From the NCBI GenBank assembly GCA_021738245.1, contig JAIPCJ010000002.1, positions 1-64,000 of the forward strand: a stretch of 64,000 nucleotides of DNA, written 5' to 3'. The notes under the pieces were generated by a model. It saw only the letters and a program-made list of their open reading frames with translations, had not been told where the DNA came from and ran no database searches. Positions within the stretch are counted from its first letter, which is position 1; each line of letters begins with the position of its first letter. The position numbers and the translations under genes were made by a program. Below, piece after piece: positions 1 through 6,733 of this stretch. The stretch is from Methylotenera sp. GTDB lineage: Bacteria > Pseudomonadota > Gammaproteobacteria > Burkholderiales > Burkholderiaceae_C.

Positions 1-2
1 AG

Positions 3-223
3 CTGCTGGACCGCTTAGAACGGTTCGCAGAGACTGAGGACTACCGTCGCCTGCAGGCGGGGGTGGGGCCCATCGCCGCCGGTGATCTGGACGGCTGGCT
101 CGCCGAGTGGGTGATTCAGCCGTCGGTTGGCCTGCGCGAACTGCCCATCGACGCGGTGGCAAGACCTGGAGGCGTCAACTGGTTGAGCAGCACCTGCTGC
201 GGATCGCGTCCTTCAGTGAGTGA
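3..223 (+). pseudogene. C-terminal end of an unrecognised gene, apparently frameshifted
   Basis: An open frame enters from the left edge and reads LLDRLERF, then a Trp-rich segment WLAEWVIQP and LPIDAVA. Coding character then switches frame near position 160 and continues as VEQHLLRIASFSE before a TGA at 221-223. The two halves read as one protein with a single-base change between them. The tail (P-D-V...V-HLLRI) vaguely recalls the DUF2384 toxin-binding domain of Xre/ParS antitoxins, but I cannot confirm it. The frameshift could be a real mutation or a sequencing error. Confidence 0.4.
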
Positions 224-292
224 GCCAGCCCGCTAGCTGCGGCGCCACGCCGGCAATGACGGCCGACCAGTACGTACTTTCGTGCCGAGTAG

Positions 293-574
293 CTACTTGC
301 GTACAGCCGGCGCATCAGCCGGTCCTGCGGCGCTGATGCCTAGGGCAGTCGAGGAGTTCGTCCCAACAGCCGTCGCCACAGCTGGTTTCGACCGGGAGAG
401 GGCAAGCGGCTTGGCCGAGCCGACCATCAGGCCCGTTGCGCGTCGCGGCTCGCTGGCCTTGAGGTCGCGCACCTGATCGCGCGTGAGCCCGGTCGCGAAC
501 ACGCGCGCCGCCTTCTCCGACAGCTCGGTGGAGATGGTGACGAACTTGCCCGGGGCAACTCGAACTCGCTTCAT
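293..574 (-). CDS. Small hypothetical protein (93 aa) downstream of the HEPN gene
   Basis: I do not recognise this protein. Residues 1-45 look properly coding (MKRVRVAPGKFV, then SEKAARVFATGLTRDQVRDL, which is probably an amphipathic helix). The second half is Ala/Ser/Pro-rich and low in complexity. The ATG overlaps the TGA of the preceding 38-aa ORF by ATGA, which supports translational coupling and this start. An AAGG lies about 7 bases upstream. It is the last gene of an apparent three-gene leftward operon that starts with the HEPN gene. A regulatory or antitoxin-like role is possible from position only. Confidence 0.5.
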   Translation of the reverse strand: MKRVRVAPGKFVTISTELSEKAARVFATGLTRDQVRDLKASEPRRATGLMVGSAKPLALSRSKPAVATAVGTNSSTALGISAAGPADAPAVRK

Positions 575-687
575 GTGCGGACCTTCATGGAGTGCAACTT
601 TAGCCGCACGGTGTGCTCGATGTTGGCGGCGGACTCGCTGCTCAAGATCTCCAGGAACGAATGCTCAGTGGCATCCGAAACCTGCAA
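571..687 (-). CDS. Micro-ORF (38 aa) between HEPN gene and 93-aa ORF
   Basis: The frame runs from a TTG at 687, just after the HEPN gene's TGA (692-694), to a TGA at 571-573. That TGA overlaps the next ATG (572-574). The product ends HTVRLKLHSMKVRT and has a mixed, soluble-protein composition. A GAGG lies only a few bases before the TTG. The tight packing on both sides is the main argument that it is translated. The function is unknown. The start is uncertain because no ATG is available. Confidence 0.4.
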   Translation of the reverse strand: MQVSDATEHSFLEILSSESAANIEHTVRLKLHSMKVRT

Positions 688-691
688 GTCC

Positions 692-2269
692 TCAGCGCTT
701 GAGGCTCTCGGGATACACGTCGACGGCAAGGGGCATCACGAGCCCGGTCGCCGCTGCCGAGGCGCGCCGCTCCTCAACTTCCATGGCCAACGACAGATAG
801 ATCAACGCCGCCCGCGCGAGCTGCAGCAGCCTCAGCGTCTTCCCCTCCAGATCCTCCCGGACGATCTGGTGCGCCAACCGGTCCACGAACGGCTCCTGCG
901 GCGCGCTGTACAGCGCCATGGCGTCCACCACCTTCACGTTTTTGTGCTCCAGGTGGTTGCGCAGCGCATCCAGGTCGCGAGCTTCCGGCTGGGCGACGTC
1001 CTTGAGTTCCGGATCGAACAGGTCCTTGGACAGCCAGAACAGGCCGCGTTGCGGCAGGTTCTCGGAAGCTTCGAGCACGGCGCGAACCTGGGGTGGAGCC
1101 TTGCCTTTGGCCGGCTCGACCCAGATGGAGCGGAAGCTGACGCCCCGCTCGGGAATGCCCAGCTTCCAATAATCGTTGACAAAGTAGGCGATCTTGTCGA
1201 AGAGGGAATACGCGCACCGGTAGGCGATCTTCACCTGCTCGACGGCCATCGAGTACTGCGCATAGTCGGCATTGAAGGCCAGCGACAGCCGTCGGTCCGC
1301 CGGATGAAGCGAATGGTGGCCCGTGCCTTCGAAGAGGTTCCAGCGCGCGAAGGCGTATTCCTGCTTGAGCTGGTTGTAGAAGGCAAGGAAGGTGATGCCC
1401 GCCGGTCCGACCTGGTGCGACGGCAGCATCAGCACGTCCTGCGCAGCGACCGATTCCGTGAGAAGGTCGTTCAGCGGATTCAGGAAGAGCCGGTGGTCCA
1501 GCACCCATCGCCGGTAGTTGCGCTCGCGCTTGCTGCGTCCCAGCGAGAACTGCCCCAGTTCGTACTCCTCAGCCCCCATCGCCCGAAGCTTTTCGTCCAC
1601 CAGGTGCCAGATCGACGCGAAATGGTTGAGGGCATCCAAGTAGGTCGCACCGTCTCGGCCGATTCCGCCCTCCAACGCCGTCCGCAGGGCGCGCCGGCCA
1701 TGCTGGAGGAATAACACCGCGTGGCCGCCGTCGTACAAGGCCTTTGCGTAGGTGACTAGGCCTTCGCCCAGATTGCCGTGAGCCATGCCCAGGTTGGGCT
1801 GCTCGTTCAGCGCCATTCGCCACTCCGCGAGCGCATCGACGAACCGGCCGGCGCCGCTGAGCGCATTCCCCAGGTTGCAGCGCATCTGTGCCCGATAGTG
1901 CTTCGGCACCTGGGCGTGCCCGGGGTGCTGCACACAGCTGCGCAGCCAGTAGATCTGCTGAACCAGTTCTGGCTGCGACCATGACCACACGTTCTGCGGG
2001 GTGCGGCGAATATGTCGAAGCGCATCCCACGCGTTGGAGCGCGCGTAGCGCACCAAGCTGGCGTGAACGTCATCGCAAAGAGGTTCGATCTGACCAGCCA
2101 GATCTAGCGCGTCGAGCACCGCCGCTTCGTCGCCCTCATCGCTGGCTGCATCGATCAGTTGGGCGATGTCGCCATAGATTTCCTCTGGGCCGCCTGCGGT
2201 CGTGAGGTGCTGGATAACGGCTTGCCGCAAGGCGGCAAGGTCCGGCGGGTCTTCTTGCCCTGGTGTCAC
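692..2269 (-). CDS. LA2681-like HEPN domain protein (predicted RNase-type)
   Basis: The 525-aa protein has an N-terminal helical/TPR-like half (repeat-like segments around CNLGNALSGAGRFVDAL and AHGNLGEGLVTYAKAL). Its C-terminal half resembles the LA2681-type HEPN family. The HEPN catalytic signature R-N-x3-H is visible as RNHLEH at about residues 437-442. HEPN proteins with this motif are commonly metal-independent RNases in defence or toxin systems. The frame stays open up to 2461 but would then overlap the divergent gene. I chose the GTG at 2269 because GGAGAAGG sits just upstream. It is followed by two tiny ORFs in the same direction. RNase activity is inferred from the motif. Confidence 0.75.
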   Translation of the reverse strand: MTPGQEDPPDLAALRQAVIQHLTTAGGPEEIYGDIAQLIDAASDEGDEAAVLDALDLAGQIEPLCDDVHASLVRYARSNAWDALRHIRRTPQNVWSWSQPELVQQIYWLRSCVQHPGHAQVPKHYRAQMRCNLGNALSGAGRFVDALAEWRMALNEQPNLGMAHGNLGEGLVTYAKALYDGGHAVLFLQHGRRALRTALEGGIGRDGATYLDALNHFASIWHLVDEKLRAMGAEEYELGQFSLGRSKRERNYRRWVLDHRLFLNPLNDLLTESVAAQDVLMLPSHQVGPAGITFLAFYNQLKQEYAFARWNLFEGTGHHSLHPADRRLSLAFNADYAQYSMAVEQVKIAYRCAYSLFDKIAYFVNDYWKLGIPERGVSFRSIWVEPAKGKAPPQVRAVLEASENLPQRGLFWLSKDLFDPELKDVAQPEARDLDALRNHLEHKNVKVVDAMALYSAPQEPFVDRLAHQIVREDLEGKTLRLLQLARAALIYLSLAMEVEERRASAAATGLVMPLAVDVYPESLKR

Positions 2270-2434
2270 GATCCTTCTCCCCGTGAGTGGAGGCTGTTTG
2301 GCGCCTCGCGCCTGGATTGTCGGATCGGAGCGTCTCTGCGCAGACGTCGACAAGTTTGATGATGGCTGGCGGTGAGGTCGAACCGGAGAATCTTCGCAGC
2401 ATGACCTGACCCTGGGGACTAACGGAGCGTGCCG

Positions 2435-2920
2435 ATGGATGCGACCGAGAACGCCTTCCACCTCGAGGAATACAAGCAGCTTCGGGCCGAGGTGATGACC
2501 TTGTTGACGCGCATCGAGCAGCTGTTCCGCTACTCGATGATCGTTGCGGCCTCGATATACGCTTGGCTGCTGGTGAACAGCCTCGGCCTCGACGGTGCGG
2601 TGACCAAGTCGTGTTTGAAGCTTCCGCTGACGCTGATGATCTTCGGGTGGGTCATCCCGCCTTTGTTCATCGCTGGGGCCGGCCGGATGGCCTACATCAC
2701 CAACATCCGCGTGGCGCAGATGGGCAAGTACCTTCGCACGCTGGAAGACGCGCTCGGCGTCAGCAGCCTGGGCTGGGAAAAGGCGGGGACGGAACTGGCG
2801 GCCATTCTGGTACCCGCGACCAGGAACGCGTGGTGGACCATCTTCGTTGTGGCGCTGCTCATGTCCATCGTCGGCTCCTTCGTCGGCGCGACGACATCAG
2901 TGGCGTGTCCCCTCAAATAG
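2435..2920 (+). CDS. Small integral membrane protein (161 aa), divergent to HEPN gene
   Basis: The protein opens with a charged helix (FHLEEYKQLRAEVMTLLTRIE). Three hydrophobic segments follow, at roughly residues 33-52, 64-84 and 128-150. There is a soluble stretch between the second and third. I chose the ATG at 2435 over the in-frame GTG at 2429 because CGGAGC gives good spacing to the ATG. The gene starts 165 bp from the HEPN start and is transcribed away from it, so the two share an intergenic promoter region. The charged helix plus a few TM segments resembles small membrane effectors of defence islands in general shape only. I do not recognise a named family. Confidence 0.6.
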   Translation: MDATENAFHLEEYKQLRAEVMTLLTRIEQLFRYSMIVAASIYAWLLVNSLGLDGAVTKSCLKLPLTLMIFGWVIPPLFIAGAGRMAYITNIRVAQMGKYLRTLEDALGVSSLGWEKAGTELAAILVPATRNAWWTIFVVALLMSIVGSFVGATTSVACPLK

Positions 2921-2953
2921 CACCCTCGAGCTGAAGCTCGGGTCTGCATCGAC

Positions 2954-2982
2954 AAAAAGAAAACCCCCGGCTAGGCCGAGGG
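2954..2982 (-). terminator. Rho-independent terminator (leftward)
   Basis: An 8-bp stem (2964-2971 with 2975-2982, one mismatch) with a TAG loop is followed on the minus strand by TTTTCTTTTT. It would stop leftward transcription coming from the DUF72 remnant before it runs into the membrane-protein gene. Confidence 0.7.
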
Positions 2983-3117
2983 TCTGAACGCCGTCGCTGT
3001 CATCGCTAGGCGCCTGCTCAGGGAGGAAAAGCAGGGACGCCAGCAACGCCGACGCCGACAGGAACTCTACCAGCGCCGTCGCGCCCATCAGCCCGTGGCG
3101 TCTCGGTACGGAGATGG

Positions 3118-3351
3118 CTAGCCACTGGCGCGAGTCGCAGCCAGGTATTCGTTCAACCGCCGGTCGGCCCGAATGCCCTGATCCTCGAAGTTCACATTCA
3201 CGACGACCTGCACGTCCAGCGCCAGCTCTGCGATCGCGGCGGTGCGACGGGCAATTTCCTGGAGCTCGTCGTCGCTGTACTCGTAATTGAAACGCTCTGA
3301 CGCCGCCGACAGGCCTTTGGCCGACCAGGTGTCTTCGTTGTTGTCGTCAGC
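3118..3351 (-). pseudogene. C-terminal remnant of a DUF72 (YecE-like) protein
   Basis: The leftward frame from about 3351 to a TAG at 3118-3120 reads SERFNYEYSDDELQEI, then VQVVVNVNFEDQG and RRLNEYLAA. This is the characteristic end of DUF72 proteins (R-F-x-Y-x-Y-x-x-x-E-L, then a hydrophobic strand with N-x-N and D-Q-G). The family is normally about 240-300 aa; only about 77 residues remain and there is no start codon. The coding signal ends abruptly near 3350, which marks a recombination junction. Confidence 0.65.
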
Positions 3352-3519
3352 ATGCGGGTGGATCTAGAGGCAAGCGAGTTCAAGATGATCCACGCCGCGT
3401 ACGAAGAGACCAACGAGGAACTCAAGCCGCAGTTCGAGGCAACCAAGGCGAGCGTGCGCGTGCACATGAACGCGATTCGTGACGTGCTGAGTTCAGGGGC
3501 GTCGGCTCCCGGCCAGTAG
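3352..3519 (+). other. Short open frame (55 aa), possibly a gene end
   Basis: The ATG at 3352 opens a frame reading EFKMIHAAYEETNEELKPQ and ending with TAG at 3517-3519. The composition is that of a real helical protein, rich in Glu and Lys. There is no convincing Shine-Dalgarno site and the ATG lies right at the junction with the DUF72 remnant. It is therefore more likely the C-terminal fragment of a truncated gene than a complete small protein. I do not recognise the family. Confidence 0.3.
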
Positions 3520-3538
3520 CGATTGGAGCCGCCGAACC

Positions 3539-4084
3539 TTAGGGAGCAAGATCGAGATCGGCGATGAGCTTCGATCGGGCCGCACGCCCGCGAGAGACAC
3601 CGTCATCCCTGGTTTGCCATCGATAGCTTGTCGCGCCGATCCAGGCCGAGCCCTCAATCTCAAGGAACGCGATCTCACCTGCACGCGACATCACCGTCGC
3701 GAACTCGGTCTTGCCGTCCCACGTCAAAGACAGCGTGTGGCTGCCGGGCTTCAAGCGCAGGCGGACAAACGAAGCCGGAATCGTGTCGATCCTGTTGGTC
3801 CCATCGATCTCGATCGGCACCTTGTAGGCCGAGTCGGCCCACTGACGCCTCACCACGTAGAGGGTGCCGACGCCGTCGCGCGCTTCAAAGCGCTTGGCGT
3901 CGGCTTCCATGGCGTCGCTCGGCACTGGCGTCGTCGTGCACGTGCGCCAGAGCCTGTTGGTCTTGCCGATGCGAAAACAATACGTGCCGTCGGCTTCGGC
4001 GACGCGCCGCGGCGGGCTGACGCAGGCCGTCAGCATCAGTGCAAAGCAGCCTGCGGCAACCCGGGACAGAACGCCGGCGGTCAT
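3539..4084 (-). CDS. Lipoprotein of unknown function at the end of the metal operon
   Basis: The 181-aa product has a signal peptide ending in the lipobox LTAC (Cys about residue 21), so it is probably a membrane-anchored periplasmic lipoprotein. The mature part has a Cys pair (YCFRIGK, WRTCTTTP) and a beta-rich region ending LRLKPGSHTLSLTWDG, similar to small DUF2846-type lipoproteins. The ATG lies 2 bp after the stop of the MFS gene, so it is co-transcribed with it. Its role in metal handling is inferred only from position. It could also be unrelated to metals. Confidence 0.7.
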   Translation of the reverse strand: MTAGVLSRVAAGCFALMLTACVSPPRRVAEADGTYCFRIGKTNRLWRTCTTTPVPSDAMEADAKRFEARDGVGTLYVVRRQWADSAYKVPIEIDGTNRIDTIPASFVRLRLKPGSHTLSLTWDGKTEFATVMSRAGEIAFLEIEGSAWIGATSYRWQTRDDGVSRGRAARSKLIADLDLAP

Positions 4085-4086
4085 GG

Positions 4087-5406
4087 TCAGTCCCGCGGCC
4101 AGCGCTGGTGCTCGTCGTCGATCACATACGGGTGCGAATGGCGCCGCGCTGCGTCGACTCCGGGGCTCTGCAGGTGCTCGTGACCCGGCTTCAGCTCGTC
4201 GTGGGTGTGCTCGACTTCCACGGGGTCATCCTTGGGCCACAGCCACAGGCTCGCGAATGTCGTGGCGCCGGCCAGGATGCCCAGCGCGATGAAGCTGGCG
4301 TTGAGCCCCGCCTTGGCGCCCAGCCACCCTGCAACCGGGTAGGTGATGAGCCAGCAGGCGTGTGACAGGGCGAACTGCGCGGCGAACAGCGCCGGCCGAT
4401 CCTGTTCGCTGGCCGAGCGGCGCAGCAACCTGCCCGAGGGCGTCTGAGCCAGGGAGTAGCCCATGCCCAGCAGCAGCCAGAGCACCACCAGCGTCGTGTA
4501 GTTCCCGGTGGCCAACGGCCCGAGCAGCAGGCCGATGGTCAGCACAGAGGCTCCGAAGACCATGACGCGGCGGTCGGGCAGCCGTTCAAGAAGCTTGGGC
4601 AGGCCCAGCGCGATCAGCATGGAGCCCCCGCCGAAGGCCGCCAACGCGCCAGCGGTGAAGCGCTGGTTGAGCTGCAGCTGGCTCTGCACCAGCACCACCG
4701 TGTTGACGATCACCATGGCGCTGGCCGAGGCAATGGCCAGGTTCAGGGCGAGCAGCCCGCGCAGGCGCGGTGTGGCGAGGTAGATGCGGCTGCCGCGCGT
4801 GGTGCGCTCGTAGATGCTGCGGCGCGGCGGCTGCTTGGCCTTGGGCAGCACCGCAGACACCACCAGCACCGCCGAGGCGATGAAGCCCACCACCGTGCCG
4901 AGGAACAAGCTGTGGAAGCTGACGACCGTCAACAGGGCTGCCGCGAGCGCCGGGCTGGCCAGGCTCTCCAGGTCATAGGCCAGGCGCGACAGCGACAGCG
5001 CCTTGGTGTAGTCCTGCTCCTTGGGCAGCACGTCGGGGATGGTGGCCTGGAAAGTGGGCGTGAAGCCGGCCGAGGCCGACTGCAGCACGAAGATCAGCAC
5101 GTAGACCTGCCAGATCTCCGTCACGAAAGGCAGGACCAGGGCCACGGCCGAGCGCACCAGGTCCAGCGCGACCAGCAAGGTGCGCCTGGGCACCTGGTCG
5201 GCAAAGGCGGAGGCAATCGGCGCCACGCCGATGTAGGCCACCATCTTGATGGCCAGCGCGGTGCCGAGCACGGCGCCCGCATTGGCTCCGGCCAAGTCGA
5301 AGGCCAACAGGCCCAGCGCGACGGTCGCCAGGCCCGTACCGACCAGCGCGATGACCTGGGCGAAGAAGAGATGGCGATAGGTTCGGTTGGCAAGAACATC
5401 CAGCAT
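4087..5406 (-). CDS. MFS efflux transporter with His-rich C-terminal tail (NreB-like)
   Basis: This is a 12-TM-type major facilitator. The inter-helix motif between TM2 and TM3 is visible (FADQVPRRTLL). The cytosolic tail after the last helix carries seven histidines (EHTHD, PGHEH, RHSH, DEHQ). His-rich tails are a feature of the NreB group of nickel exporters, which fits the surrounding Ni/Co efflux genes. I chose the ATG at 5406 (GGAG 7 bases upstream) over an upstream TTG that would add 14 residues. Substrate Ni2+ or Co2+ is an inference from the tail and neighbours. Expression is probably as part of the long leftward metal operon. Confidence 0.75.
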   Translation of the reverse strand: MLDVLANRTYRHLFFAQVIALVGTGLATVALGLLAFDLAGANAGAVLGTALAIKMVAYIGVAPIASAFADQVPRRTLLVALDLVRSAVALVLPFVTEIWQVYVLIFVLQSASAGFTPTFQATIPDVLPKEQDYTKALSLSRLAYDLESLASPALAAALLTVVSFHSLFLGTVVGFIASAVLVVSAVLPKAKQPPRRSIYERTTRGSRIYLATPRLRGLLALNLAIASASAMVIVNTVVLVQSQLQLNQRFTAGALAAFGGGSMLIALGLPKLLERLPDRRVMVFGASVLTIGLLLGPLATGNYTTLVVLWLLLGMGYSLAQTPSGRLLRRSASEQDRPALFAAQFALSHACWLITYPVAGWLGAKAGLNASFIALGILAGATTFASLWLWPKDDPVEVEHTHDELKPGHEHLQSPGVDAARRHSHPYVIDDEHQRWPRD

Positions 5407-5480
5407 GGCGGCGCTCCGCAGGGAGGTAAGAGACGCTGGCAGGCGCAATGCCTGCCAGCGCCATGGCGGTCAGCGACCGA

Positions 5481-5831
5481 TCAGTTGCCGGTGAAGTTGG
5501 CAGCGATGAAGTTGCCCTGCGGCGTGAAGAACATGTAGAGGTTCTCCTTCGACTTGTCGGCAGCGGCGGGGTCCTTGAAGGTGACCTTCCATTCCTTGCC
5601 CTTCTTGCCATCCACCTGCTCCGGCGCGCCGGGCTTGATGTTCTGCCAGGACTTGTCCAGCTTGCCGCCGGAAATGAGGGCTTGCTGGCGCTTCACGGCG
5701 CAGCTCGACACGGTCTCTGCCTTGGCCGGCGTGTTGCCGTGGAAGTGGCAGTCACCGTCGCCGCCGGCAAACGCGGGAGCGGAGAGACCGAGGGCGGCCA
5801 CGGCGGCGATCGAGACAAACAGTTGCTTCAT
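5481..5831 (-). CDS. DUF6488-type small periplasmic protein
   Basis: The 116-aa protein has a clean Sec signal peptide ending APAFA. The mature start carries a compact potential metal site (GDGDCHFHG), followed by a second Cys. The rest is a small alpha/beta domain ending YMFFTPQGNFIAANFTG. I recognise it as the DUF6488 family. An AAGGAG precedes the ATG. It sits between hupE and the MFS exporter in the efflux operon. Binding of a transition metal through the C-H-x-H cluster is plausible but unproven. Confidence 0.75.
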   Translation of the reverse strand: MKQLFVSIAAVAALGLSAPAFAGGDGDCHFHGNTPAKAETVSSCAVKRQQALISGGKLDKSWQNIKPGAPEQVDGKKGKEWKVTFKDPAAADKSKENLYMFFTPQGNFIAANFTGN

Positions 5832-5884
5832 GGGAACTCCTTCTTGAGGGTGGGGGGTGGGGAAACGGAAATGCGGCGCCGCCA

Positions 5885-6670
5885 TCAAAGGCTGTCGCGC
5901 CCGGTGCGGGTGCTCTTGTCGATGTCCATGTCTTCGTGAAGGTGCTGGTGCTCCTTCTCGGGGAAGCGCAGGTTCTCGGCGTCGATGTCGTGGTGGTAGC
6001 CGTGCAGCTGCATCAGCAGCAGCAGGCCGCCGACGGCCATCAGGGCGTTGTTGGCCAACACGCTGAAGCGCGTGAACGACTCGCGCTTGCGCCACAGCGA
6101 CAGCAGGCCCACCATGACGACCAGCGCAGCGATCTGGCCCAGCTCGACGCCGACGTTGAAGCTCAGGATGCGCATGAGCATGCTGAAGTTGTCGTCGCCC
6201 AGGGGCAGCTGCTGCAGCCGCGTGGACAAGCCAAAGCCGTGCAGAAGGCCGAAGGCGAACACCACGCGCAGCAGGTTGGGCGAGGGGCGGTTGAAGTGGC
6301 GCTGGAAACCGCCGTTGTTGTCGAAGCCCTTGTAGATGACGCTGATCGCGATCAGCGCGTCCACGAGCCAGAAGTTCCAGGTGATCTTCAGGAAGGTCGC
6401 GAAGATCAGCGTGATGCAGTGGCCCAGGGTGAAGGCGGTGACGAACTTGGCCACGTCGACGAACCGGGTCAGGAAAAACACCACGCCGAACAGGAACAGC
6501 AGGTGGTCGTAGCCCGTCAGCATGTGGCTGGCGCCCAGGCCGATGTACTGCAGGTAGCCGCCATCCAGCATGCGCTGCTTGTCGGCTTCAGAAATGCCGT
6601 GGGCCCAGGCGGCCGCGGCGGGGAGGAGCAAGCCCGCCGCGAGCAGCGGCCGGGCAAGACGTTTGAACAT
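5885..6670 (-). CDS. HupE/UreJ-family membrane protein
   Basis: The 261-aa protein has a signal peptide ending AAAWAHG, then about six TM helices. It shows the family motif GASHMLTGYDHLLFLFG near the first helix and FGLLHGFGLS in the middle. HupE/UreJ proteins are linked to Ni2+ or Co2+ transport. The tail is His-rich (HGYHHD, KEHQHLHED). The ATG at 6670 has AAGAAAG upstream and gives the signal peptide directly at the N-terminus. It lies 63 bp after the RND gene in the same operon. Direction of transport cannot be read from sequence. Confidence 0.85.
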   Translation of the reverse strand: MFKRLARPLLAAGLLLPAAAAWAHGISEADKQRMLDGGYLQYIGLGASHMLTGYDHLLFLFGVVFFLTRFVDVAKFVTAFTLGHCITLIFATFLKITWNFWLVDALIAISVIYKGFDNNGGFQRHFNRPSPNLLRVVFAFGLLHGFGLSTRLQQLPLGDDNFSMLMRILSFNVGVELGQIAALVVMVGLLSLWRKRESFTRFSVLANNALMAVGGLLLLMQLHGYHHDIDAENLRFPEKEHQHLHEDMDIDKSTRTGRDSL

Positions 6671-6733
6671 GGGTTGCTTTCTTGAGATTGGGATGGGTGT
6701 CACGCAGGGAGGCACGCGCCTCCCTGCGCGGCT

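Noticed and set aside
2921-2942. Stem-loop directly after the small membrane-protein gene
   Set aside because: The arms pair with a bulge, but no T-tract follows on the plus strand, so a terminator is not supported.
2897-3088. Leftward 63-aa frame with a hydrophobic start
   Set aside because: It contains the terminator hairpin and T-tract at 2954-2982 and overlaps the end of the membrane-protein gene, so it is unlikely to be coding.
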